Below are positions 8,328-15,547 of a stretch of 64,000 nt of DNA, one piece after another. The notes beneath the pieces are model-generated. The model ran no database searches and was not told the origin of the DNA. It was given only the letters and a program-made list of their open reading frames with translations. Origin of the DNA: Roseimicrobium gellanilyticum. GTDB lineage: Bacteria; Verrucomicrobiota; Verrucomicrobiia; Verrucomicrobiales; Verrucomicrobiaceae. Numbering within the stretch: the first letter of the stretch is position 1; each line of letters starts with the position of its first letter. The stretch is taken from the NCBI RefSeq assembly GCF_003315205.1, contig NZ_QNRR01000002.1, positions 776,881 through 840,880 of the forward strand, written 5' to 3'. Both the position numbers and the translations under genes were made by a program.

Positions 8328-8870
8328 CTACGTACTTGGCTTCCAGAAAGTTGGCTGTGGAGGTGGCGGGATGGCCGCTCGCGCCGCTTCGTCGAGAGCC
8401 CTGCGTCGTTGCAGTTCCAGCTTCAGGCTTTCCTCTCCACGGTTCATGGCCCAGCGGTGGTTCGCGGAGAAGACAGGTCTGCAGAGCCAGGAAAGAGACT
8501 GTAGAATGGGTTTGTCGGCCCGGACGCGCCAGTCGAAGAGGATCTCGACCTCGTCTTCGCTCTTCTGGGCGAGTTGCCACTCACCTCTGCCCGTGAGATC
8601 CCCTGCGGCGGCAAGGCTGAAGCCATCCGGACGATTCACTTCCGTGATGGTAGAACGCCAGCGCAGAGTGTAAGGCAGCCAGCCTTTTGTGAAGAGATCC
8701 ATGGACGCACCGACGCCATCCGGTCCGCCCTGGTTTACGATGGTGGTTTCCAGATAAACCGAGGGCCACCAGCGGGGGAGAGATGTACCATCGTACAAGA
8801 CATCATACACCTCAGCGCAGGTGCCCGGGACCGTCCAGTGGGTCAGAAATGAATACTCAGTGGCTGGCAT
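8328..8870 (-). CDS. SRPBCC (polyketide cyclase/START-like) protein
   Basis: The 180-residue protein has the START-like ligand-binding fold: an N-terminal beta strand (YSFLTHWTVPGTCAEVYDVLYD), the helix-loop SLPRWWPSVY, then strands such as LRWRSTITEVNRPDGFSL and WQLAQKSEDEVEILFDWRV. It closes with a long C-terminal helix (NRGEESLKLELQRRRALDEAA) and a Pro-rich tail. No signal peptide is seen. SRPBCC proteins bind hydrophobic ligands and some act as cyclases or dehydratases. It lies 31 bases after an SGNH hydrolase gene in the same minus-strand unit, which also includes a fatty acid hydroxylase, suggesting lipid-related work, but this is inference. Confidence 0.85.
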   Translation of the reverse strand: MPATEYSFLTHWTVPGTCAEVYDVLYDGTSLPRWWPSVYLETTIVNQGGPDGVGASMDLFTKGWLPYTLRWRSTITEVNRPDGFSLAAAGDLTGRGEWQLAQKSEDEVEILFDWRVRADKPILQSLSWLCRPVFSANHRWAMNRGEESLKLELQRRRALDEAARAAIPPPPQPTFWKPST

Positions 8871-8901
8871 GACATGGGAAATGCGAGCCGGAACAGTGCC
8901 G

Positions 8902-9654
8902 CTAGTTCCAGCTCATGGTCTCGAGGATCTTGCCGCGCCACAAAGCGTACGCGGTCTCCGTGAGATGCAAGCCATCGTTGGTGAATTCTGCTTTCAGCCG
9001 CCCTTCGCCGTCCGCCATCAGGGAGTGAAGATCGACAAAGGTGCACTTGTATTCCGCCGCCAGACGTTTGAGCCGGGCGTTGAACTCGCGCACCGGGGTA
9101 TTCTGCTTGTCGTGGTTACCCCGGGTGGGCAGGACCGATTGCACATGGACGCGAAGTTCGGGAGAATGCTCGCGAAGCCGCTGGAGCAGAGTCCGATATC
9201 CCGTCTCCATGGAATCCACCGATTTGCCGGAGTTCAGGTCATTGATGCCGATGAGGATGAAGACATCCGTGGCCGCGCAGTCGAAAACGGAATTGTCCAG
9301 CCTTTGCAAAACGCCACGCGGATCATCGGGCGCCATGTTGTTCCCGATGACGTCGGCCCCGATGCCTCGGTTCAGCACTCGACGCCCAGGGAAGTGCTTG
9401 GCGACATCGAAACCTTCCGTGATGCTGTCACCCAGCAGTACCACATTCTGGAAAACCAGGTTCTGCTCCTTGAAGGCCCGCACCCGGTTCTGCCAGTGCA
9501 TCTTGAAGATGGCTCCCCAGTCGGGTGGTGGAGCCTTGGCTTTCTCGGCCGTCGGAGCGTCTGGTTTCTTGTCCTCGGCAAAGACTGGATGTGTTGCCTG
9601 GAGCAATAGCGCGAGGAACGTGCAAAGGGCAGGGGAGGCCAGACGGTGTATCAT
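8902..9654 (-). CDS. Exported SGNH/GDSL hydrolase
   Basis: The 250-residue protein has a signal peptide (MIHRLASPALCTFLALLLQATHPVFA) and an SGNH esterase domain. Block I is VVLLGDSITEGFDV with the nucleophile Ser, block II has Gly in RGIGADVIG, block III is LIGINDLNSG with the oxyanion Asn, and block V is TNDGLHLTETAY with the catalytic Asp and His. Relatives include platelet-activating-factor acetylhydrolase-like and carbohydrate esterases. The stop of the upstream fatty acid hydroxylase gene lies six bases before its ATG, indicating one transcript. Substrate is unknown; deacetylation of a sugar or lipid is most likely. Confidence 0.92.
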   Translation of the reverse strand: MIHRLASPALCTFLALLLQATHPVFAEDKKPDAPTAEKAKAPPPDWGAIFKMHWQNRVRAFKEQNLVFQNVVLLGDSITEGFDVAKHFPGRRVLNRGIGADVIGNNMAPDDPRGVLQRLDNSVFDCAATDVFILIGINDLNSGKSVDSMETGYRTLLQRLREHSPELRVHVQSVLPTRGNHDKQNTPVREFNARLKRLAAEYKCTFVDLHSLMADGEGRLKAEFTNDGLHLTETAYALWRGKILETMSWN

Positions 9655-9660
9655 AAGTTA

Positions 9661-10521
9661 TCAGGAGACGCTGGGAACGTCGAGCGGAGGTTTGGGCCCG
9701 GCCCCATCTCCGGGTGGGGCAACGGCATTGTCCTTGGGCGCGGTCACCTGGCGGAAGCGCTCCTCGTAATTCTCGTGGTTCGTGCCCATGAGCCGGTCCC
9801 AGAAATTGAAGTACAGTCCATAGTTCCCGCGCATGGACTCGTGGTGCATCACGTGATTCGTGGGGGTATTCATGAGGTACTTGAGCGGCGTATTCATCAG
9901 CCAGCGTGGATGCACCTCATATCCGGAGTGGCCGACAACGTTGTAGGCGACCTGCCAGAGCATGAAAATGCCGAAGGCCCAGAGATGCATGGGCATCACC
10001 GTGACCACGATCGGGAAGATGGCTGCCTGTACTACCGCCTCCAGTGGGGAAAAGGCATAGGCGGCCCAGGGCGTGGGATTGTGCGAGAGATGGTGCACCC
10101 GGTGGAAGAGCTTGAAGAGCTTGCGGTGATGCATGAGCCGGTGCGTCCAGTAGAACCAGGCATCATGAATGAAGATGGCAATCACAATGCTCATCCAGAA
10201 CCAGAGCTGGCCATGCTGGTCGATCTTCCGATAGATCTGCGTGTATCCATGTCGCGAGGCAATGATGGTCAGCGCCCCAACCATGGCAAAGACAACCATG
10301 GACATGGCCGAGTATCCGATCTCGCGCCAGACCTCGCGACCCCTGGGGAATTTCGTGATGATCTTCCGGGCGAACCACTTCCGCTTGAAGATCACGTAGC
10401 ACAGCAGCCAGGCGATGCCTGCGAGCAGGGCGTAGCGAATCGTCAACTCAAGCGTGCTTCCCGCGGTGAGTTCGAAGAAGTTCCATTTTCTGAAGGGTTT
10501 GGCGGCGAGCAAAAACGTCAT
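9661..10521 (-). CDS. Sterol desaturase/fatty acid hydroxylase family membrane protein
   Basis: The 286-residue membrane protein carries the eight-histidine di-iron signature of the fatty acid hydroxylase superfamily: HDAWFYWTHRLMHH, HRVHH, and NHVMHHE near the C-terminus, with a further His in VVGHSGYEVHP. Four to five hydrophobic segments (LTIRYALLAGIAWLLCYVIF, MSMVVFAMVGALTII, WMSIVIAIFI, VVTVMPMHLWAFGIFML) anchor it. The enzymes use O2 and two iron atoms to hydroxylate or desaturate lipids. The last 25 residues are a Pro-rich tail. It is the first of three closely spaced genes (with the SGNH and SRPBCC genes), which suggests a small lipid-modification unit. Confidence 0.93.
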   Translation of the reverse strand: MTFLLAAKPFRKWNFFELTAGSTLELTIRYALLAGIAWLLCYVIFKRKWFARKIITKFPRGREVWREIGYSAMSMVVFAMVGALTIIASRHGYTQIYRKIDQHGQLWFWMSIVIAIFIHDAWFYWTHRLMHHRKLFKLFHRVHHLSHNPTPWAAYAFSPLEAVVQAAIFPIVVTVMPMHLWAFGIFMLWQVAYNVVGHSGYEVHPRWLMNTPLKYLMNTPTNHVMHHESMRGNYGLYFNFWDRLMGTNHENYEERFRQVTAPKDNAVAPPGDGAGPKPPLDVPSVS

Positions 10522-10628
10522 GGGGGATGGTGGGGCTGAGGCTTCTGTTCCCGGCTGTAACGATCGTGCGCCTGCCGCACGAAAAGTTCACTTCACGAAA
10601 GACGTGGCTGACCGTCTTCTGGTTTCCA

Positions 10629-10781
10629 TCATTTTCCAACAAGCAGGAAGATGCCGGCCACGAGGGCGAGGATGGCCATGATGACTTGAATCTGAGGAAA
10701 GCCCACATTCAGCCCGACGAGGCCCTGGAGGATGAGATAGATGGCAAGGAGGAGGGTTCCGATGCTCTTGGTGATTTTCAT
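10629..10781 (-). CDS. Small membrane protein (50 aa)
   Basis: The ATG at 10781 opens a 50-residue frame that begins MKITKSIGTLLLAIYLILQ, continues GLVGLNVGFPQIQVIMAI and ends LALVAGIFLLVGK, with stop TGA at 10629-10631. It is two hydrophobic helices joined by a short Gly/Asn/Pro turn with Lys at both ends, as expected for a small inner-membrane hairpin protein. The clean amphipathic pattern, positive N-terminus and position upstream of the hydroxylase gene on the same strand support a real gene. Function is unknown. It is 107 bases upstream of the hydroxylase start and may share its transcript. Confidence 0.75.
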   Translation of the reverse strand: MKITKSIGTLLLAIYLILQGLVGLNVGFPQIQVIMAILALVAGIFLLVGK

Positions 10782-10979
10782 GGTGGGAGGTCTGGGGAGG
10801 TTTGACGGGCGATGCGTGGCGCATCGCGCCGATTGTACGGAAAGGCCGTTTCGGTGTCATTCCTTTTGCTGTCGTCCATGGCTGGAAGGCGATACCGGCC
10901 TTGGGAAGGGTATTGGACGTGCGCATTCTCGCACCCATCCGGAGCCTTCGACGCAGCCGATTTCCAAGGTGAAAACGAT

Positions 10980-12404
10980 GTGAATGCGGTTTTTGAAGAC
11001 AGCGCTGTGTCCTTTTACGCGGATCCTGTGGTCAGGACACGGCTGATGGAGTTTCTCGGGGAAGATGTCGCTGGCCAGACTTCGGCGGTGTACCTGACTT
11101 GCTCCGATGGCGTCCAACTCGATCCCCGCATGTTCCGGTTGCCCTCGGAGATCGATTGGTTCCTCGGGAACAATCTGGATATTGCCCGATCATTGGCGGA
11201 TTCAGCGGCAATCCTCATGCATCTGGATGTGGAGTACGTGAGCTTCGCGCATCCGGCCGAGGCCTATGAGGATCCGGAGCGCGCTTTTGGCCTGCAGGAG
11301 CCCGTGGTGAGAGCCATTGAGGCACAACTTCTGCGCTGGGGCATCAAGCCGCTGCATCTCATCACGGGCCAGGGGCATCACTTTGTCTGGAAAATTGATC
11401 GCGATTCGGACCTTGCGAAGAGAATCGAGGCCCTCTCTCCCACGCCGGAACTTACGGAGCGATGCATGGCACGTGTGCCGCCGTTCCTTCAGGGACGCAT
11501 CACGCCCCAGATGCAGGAGGTCTTCAGCGGGGTGGGGCTGATCATGGAGTATGTCGCCCATTGCGTGAAGGAGGAGGCGCGCGCCTCGTGCAGCATTCCC
11601 ATTGAGCTCACTGCAGTGCACGTGGATCATCGTGGCTCTCGCAGGCGGGAGTTCATCTCCATCGATATCTCTGAGTACGGTGATCCCCTCCACACTCGGA
11701 TGGTGCGGCTTCCCTTCACGAACTATCGCAAGCCCAAGCTCATGGAACTCACCGGCCTGCTGCCGACAGGAGAGCCCGCCCAGACTCTGCGCGCGATCCC
11801 ACTTCATGAAATGGACGTGCAGATGGCGCTGAAAGTACGTCGCAGTGAGTCCGAGGTGCGCGACCTGGCACGGCGGGCCTGTGTGCGTATCCCAGACCAG
11901 ACCTTGGGCTCCACAAAACTCTTCCATGAGTACATGGCCTCACGACTGCGCCACTTCCACGAGTACTACTATTCCACGAAACACGATCCCGTGGAGTGCT
12001 GGCCAGATACCTACGACCACACGCCCATGGACCCACTCCCGCCATGCGTCCGACATATTGTGCAGAATCCCAATGATCTCCTGCTGAAGCCTGCCGGCAT
12101 GCAGCTCGTGGCCCGTACGTTTCTGGCGCAGGGCTGGCATCCCAGGCACATCGCCGGATACATCCGTTCGCGCTTCGAAAAACCCGAGTTCGGCTGGGGC
12201 GTAAACTGGAACGATTACGACACGGCCACCCGTGCCGACTTCTACGTGAGGAACTTCATCGGGCAGTACGAGACCCGTCTGGACCGGCTGGAGGACTACA
12301 ACTGCGCTTCCACGCAGGAGAAGGGCTTCTGTTGCGCGCCGGAGGACCCCGGCTGCTGCCTGCTCCTGCACTACGAATCCCTCATCGAACGCCAACACCG
12401 ATGA
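10980..12404 (+). CDS. Primase-like protein (AEP-type catalytic part plus PriL-like Fe-S domain)
   Basis: From a GTG at 10980 (preceded by AAGGTGA) the product is 474 residues; an ATG at 10812 would add 56 residues that look non-coding. Three stretches fit archaeo-eukaryotic primase motifs: ILMHLDVEYV (Asp83, Glu85), ITGQGHHFVW (His133/134) and FISIDIS (Asp229). The C-terminal third resembles the [4Fe-4S] domain of the primase large subunit: LPPCVRHI (Cys356), a helical R-LAxxxLxxGW-like stretch, then NCAS (Cys442), GFCC (Cys451/452) and PGCC (Cys459/460) followed by HYESL. The family link is my inference from motif order. It overlaps the next gene by ATGA, so the two are coupled. No mobile-element genes lie nearby. 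Confidence 0.6.
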   Translation: MNAVFEDSAVSFYADPVVRTRLMEFLGEDVAGQTSAVYLTCSDGVQLDPRMFRLPSEIDWFLGNNLDIARSLADSAAILMHLDVEYVSFAHPAEAYEDPERAFGLQEPVVRAIEAQLLRWGIKPLHLITGQGHHFVWKIDRDSDLAKRIEALSPTPELTERCMARVPPFLQGRITPQMQEVFSGVGLIMEYVAHCVKEEARASCSIPIELTAVHVDHRGSRRREFISIDISEYGDPLHTRMVRLPFTNYRKPKLMELTGLLPTGEPAQTLRAIPLHEMDVQMALKVRRSESEVRDLARRACVRIPDQTLGSTKLFHEYMASRLRHFHEYYYSTKHDPVECWPDTYDHTPMDPLPPCVRHIVQNPNDLLLKPAGMQLVARTFLAQGWHPRHIAGYIRSRFEKPEFGWGVNWNDYDTATRADFYVRNFIGQYETRLDRLEDYNCASTQEKGFCCAPEDPGCCLLLHYESLIERQHR

Positions 12405-13231
12405 ATCCCTGGCTCATTGGTCTGTCCACCGGTTGCTTCTACCGCCGGAACATCATGACCATCCTGGAGGATGTGAAGGCGAGCGGATTTCATGACATCG
12501 AAATCTGCTCCTTTCCCATGCATCTGAACTACCATTCGGAGGAAGACGTGCGTCGTGCGGGTGATCGCATTCGTGACCTGGAGCTCAATGCGTATTCCTT
12601 TCACGCGCCCTTCGCGAACCATATCGACATCACCTCGCTGGATGAAGGCGTCCGTGAGAAGGCGGTGGTCGAGCTGGAGCTGGCATGCAAGGCGGCTTCG
12701 TGGATGGGAGCAGAGCACATCGTGCTGCATCCTGGTCCCGAGCGGGAAGGTCGTCCGCCGCAGGGGGAATTCCTGGCGCACATGGAGCATGCCGGGAGAT
12801 CGCTCAACCGCGTGGGCGCGTATTGCGGCGAGCTCGGCGTCAAGCTGATGCTGGAGAACATGCTGCCACACCTGCTCTTCGGCCATATCAGTGATCTCAT
12901 GTTCTTGCTCGGTGAAATCAAGACACCAGGCGTGGGCATCTGCCTAGACACAGGGCATGCCAATCTCGCGGGTGAACTCGGTCGTGTGATTCCCACCTTC
13001 TCAGGTCACCTGAAGATGCTGCATGTGAATGACAACAAGCGGAACTACGATTCCCACCTGCCGCCCGGCGAAGGGGTGATTGATTGGAAATGGGTGGCGG
13101 ATGAACTGCGGTACAATCACTTTGAGGGCGGGCTCATCCTGGAGCTAGCGGGAGACGAGCATGAGTCTACTTCGGTGATTCTGGAGCGGGCCGTGCGAGC
13201 GAAGGAATATCTGCGTGGGGTGGGGGCGTAG
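12401..13231 (+). CDS. Sugar phosphate isomerase/epimerase-like TIM-barrel protein
   Basis: The 276-residue protein is a single TIM barrel of the AP-endonuclease-2/xylose-isomerase-like family. It begins MNPWLIGLSTGCFYRRNIM. Likely metal ligands lie in DIEICSF, HAPF, EHIVLHPG, LMLENM (Glu), GICLDTGHANL (Asp, His), LHVNDN (His, Asp) and LILELAG (Glu). Such proteins are cytoplasmic and bind two divalent metals; relatives isomerise or epimerise keto sugars or cut abasic DNA. The ATG overlaps the stop of the primase-like gene in an ATGA, so translation is coupled. That neighbour makes a nucleic-acid role, like endonuclease IV, worth considering, though the sequence alone does not decide it. Confidence 0.85.
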   Translation: MNPWLIGLSTGCFYRRNIMTILEDVKASGFHDIEICSFPMHLNYHSEEDVRRAGDRIRDLELNAYSFHAPFANHIDITSLDEGVREKAVVELELACKAASWMGAEHIVLHPGPEREGRPPQGEFLAHMEHAGRSLNRVGAYCGELGVKLMLENMLPHLLFGHISDLMFLLGEIKTPGVGICLDTGHANLAGELGRVIPTFSGHLKMLHVNDNKRNYDSHLPPGEGVIDWKWVADELRYNHFEGGLILELAGDEHESTSVILERAVRAKEYLRGVGA

Positions 13232-13267
13232 GAGAGTGGGGTGGGTGTGTTTACGTGCATTGGATTC

Positions 13268-13290
13268 AACGCAGAGACACGGAAACGCAG
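13268..13290 (+). repeat. Short degenerate ACGCAGA-type repeat
   Basis: Two copies of ACGCAGA lie 16 bases apart, separated by a purine-rich stretch (GACACGGAA). Similar ACGCAGAGACGCAGAG runs are scattered between genes of many environmental bacteria. This is a short, decayed example in the 140-base gap between convergent genes; no function is assigned. Confidence 0.3.
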
Positions 13291-13371
13291 AAGAACTTCG
13301 GAGTCTGAAGAGCGAGGATGGAAATGATATGCATCGTGCGGTTTGGATTGCTCCCGTTACCAATCTTCCTG

Positions 13372-14484
13372 CTATTTTCCCTTTGCGTGCTTCCTCTTCG
13401 TCTTCCGCTTCCCCGCATGCAGCCGCTTGTCCAACAGCACTACCACCGCCGCTTCTTGCGCCTTCAAGTTCCTCAACCCTGAATCCACAGCCGGATCCAG
13501 CTTCTGCTTGATGGTCTCAATGGTGGCGCCCTCCAGGTAGCAATCGAGGATGGCAGGGTGCACGTAACACTTGCGACAGACTGCCGGAGTATTCCCCAGC
13601 ATGCTGGCCACGGCTTCGATGGCAGTCACGATGTTCTTCTTCGCCTGCGCCTGCGAGGTGAAAGACTCAAACTCGCGCAATGCAATCGCCGCAAGCACGG
13701 TGCCGGCCCAGGTGCGAAAGTCTTTTGCCGTGAAGTCACTCCCGGAGATCTCGCGGATGTACGCATTCACCTCGGACGAACCCACGTCATGCACGCCTGT
13801 CTCCGTTTCGTAGGCAAAGAGCTCCTGTCCCGGCAGATCCTGACACCGTCGTACCACACGTGCGAGCGTGGGTTCCTTCACGTCGATGTCATGCTTCTTC
13901 CCGCTCTTTCCCCGGAAGCTGAACTTGATCGTGCTGCCCTTCACCTTGGCGTGATGATTACGAATCGTAGTCAGCCCGTAGGATCCATTCTGCTTCGCGT
14001 ACTCATCATTGCCGATGCGAATCAGCGTGGCCTCCAAGAGGCGAACCACGGTAGCCAGCACCTTGTTGCGTTCCATGCCCCGAGCGCGGAGATCCCGCTT
14101 CACCCGGCGGCGAATTTTGGGCAGAGCGCGCGCGAAGGCGAGGATGCGGTGGAACTTCGTTTCATCTCGCGCCTGCCTCCAGCGCGGATGGTAGCGGTAC
14201 TGCTTTCGTCCGCGTGCATCGCGTCCAGTGGCTTGCAGATGCCCATTGGTTTGGGGACAGATCCAGACATCAGTCCACGCCGGAGGAATGACGAGGCTCT
14301 TGATGCGGTCCAGCGTATCGGCATCGCGCACACGCTTTCCCTTCGCGTCTTCGTAGAAGACACCGTTCCCCTTCTTCACACGACGCAAGCCCGGACGGTC
14401 ATCGTTGGTAAAACGCAGCCCTGCTTCCTCCAGCTCCACAGGGGGCACTGACATCAGGGCCAGCTCTGGAGCACGCTTATCCAT
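13372..14484 (-). CDS. DNA topoisomerase IB (bacterial, poxvirus-like)
   Basis: The 370-residue enzyme relaxes supercoiled DNA through a 3'-phosphotyrosyl intermediate. The N-terminal domain has the family stretch LRFTNDDRPGLRRVKKGNGVFY. The catalytic domain includes YHPRWRQARDETKFHRI, RIGNDEYAKQNGSYGLTTIRNHH and KDFRTWAGTVLAA. The active-site tyrosine is Tyr307 in CRKCYVHPAIL. The C-terminus is very basic (KRKTKRKHAKGK). The start at 14484 overlaps the end of the SDR gene by eight bases, indicating cotranscription; an alternative start lies five codons upstream. Topoisomerase IB next to a stress-type SDR is seen in soil bacteria and suggests a general-stress regulon. Confidence 0.95.
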   Translation of the reverse strand: MDKRAPELALMSVPPVELEEAGLRFTNDDRPGLRRVKKGNGVFYEDAKGKRVRDADTLDRIKSLVIPPAWTDVWICPQTNGHLQATGRDARGRKQYRYHPRWRQARDETKFHRILAFARALPKIRRRVKRDLRARGMERNKVLATVVRLLEATLIRIGNDEYAKQNGSYGLTTIRNHHAKVKGSTIKFSFRGKSGKKHDIDVKEPTLARVVRRCQDLPGQELFAYETETGVHDVGSSEVNAYIREISGSDFTAKDFRTWAGTVLAAIALREFESFTSQAQAKKNIVTAIEAVASMLGNTPAVCRKCYVHPAILDCYLEGATIETIKQKLDPAVDSGLRNLKAQEAAVVVLLDKRLHAGKRKTKRKHAKGK

Positions 14485-15349
14485 TGACGATCTCCCCACC
14501 GTTGGGATGCAGCACCTGCCCGGTCATGTAGGAGGAGTCATCACTTGCCAGGAATACATAGCACGGGGCCACTTCATTCGGCTCACCAGCGCGGCCCATG
14601 GGCACATCCGATCCGAAGGTGGAGACGTGCTCAGGCGGGAAGGTCGAGGGAATGAGCGGCGTCCAGATGGGGCCCGGGGCCACGGCATTCACCCGGATGC
14701 CGCGCTTCACCAGCGAGTGCGCCAGGGAGCGTGTGAAGCCGACAATCGCAGCCTTCGTGGACGCGTAATCCACCAGTGAGGCACTGCCGCGATATGCCGT
14801 GACGGAGGTGGTGTTGATGATGACACTGCCCTTCTGCATATGCGGCAGCGCGGCCCTCACGAGGTGGAACATCGAGAACACATTCGTGCGGAAGGTGCGT
14901 TCCACCTGCTCCGCGGAGATGAACTCGAAGTTCTCCTGGGGATGCTGCTCGGCAGCGTTATTCACGAGAATGTCAATGCGGCCAAACTCCTGCACCACGG
15001 CTTCCACGGCTTGCTTGCAGGCTGCTTCATCACCGATATCAGCAGCGTGGGTGAGGCAGCGGTGGCCGAGTTTCTTCACCAGCTTGGCGGCTTCGGAGGC
15101 GTCCTCGTCTTCATTCAAATAGACGATGCTCACGTCCGCGCCTTCTGCAGCAAAAGCCAGGGCGACTGCGCGTCCAATGCCGCTGTCTCCACCGGTGATG
15201 AGAGCCACACGATCCTTGAGCTTCGGTTCGCGTGCGCGATGGCGCGGCTCTGCGTGTGGTGCGGGCTCCATGACTGACTCGAGTCCAGGTTGCCGCGTCT
15301 GGATTTGAGGTGGCCGAACGGGCTTCTCTTGTTGCTGCATCTGGGCCAT
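14477..15349 (-). CDS. SDR oxidoreductase (general-stress, glucose/ribitol dehydrogenase type)
   Basis: The 290-residue classical short-chain dehydrogenase has a hydrophilic N-terminal extension (MAQMQQQEKPVRPPQIQTRQ) before the Rossmann core. Motifs are TGGDSGIGRAVA (TGxxxGIG), NNAAEQH (NNAG-like, with Ala for Gly), Ser of INTTSVTAY and YASTK (catalytic Tyr-Lys). It ends GQVLHPNGGEIVNG. The extension and GRAGEPNEVAPCYVFLAS stretch match the YhdF/YdaD-like stress dehydrogenases of soil bacteria. The start at 15349 was chosen because this family keeps a polar extension of about 40 residues; the 54 upstream codons look non-coding. It is followed by, and overlaps, the topoisomerase IB gene. Confidence 0.93.
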   Translation of the reverse strand: MAQMQQQEKPVRPPQIQTRQPGLESVMEPAPHAEPRHRAREPKLKDRVALITGGDSGIGRAVALAFAAEGADVSIVYLNEDEDASEAAKLVKKLGHRCLTHAADIGDEAACKQAVEAVVQEFGRIDILVNNAAEQHPQENFEFISAEQVERTFRTNVFSMFHLVRAALPHMQKGSVIINTTSVTAYRGSASLVDYASTKAAIVGFTRSLAHSLVKRGIRVNAVAPGPIWTPLIPSTFPPEHVSTFGSDVPMGRAGEPNEVAPCYVFLASDDSSYMTGQVLHPNGGEIVNG

Positions 15350-15547
15350 GGTCGTAAGGAGAAAGGCTGAAGTTTCATCGGGGTCAGGCCCCGCAGACCT
15401 CGTGGTCTGATGTCCTGTTATCGGGACAGCGAGCAGGCATGGCTGGGTGGTGGCATTCGGCCGATGGCCACGCGGCCTTGAGAATTCGGCCTCCGTGCAA
15501 TCGCCGCCCACCGCGCATCCGATTCACGAAGTAACCCCGTTACCGCC

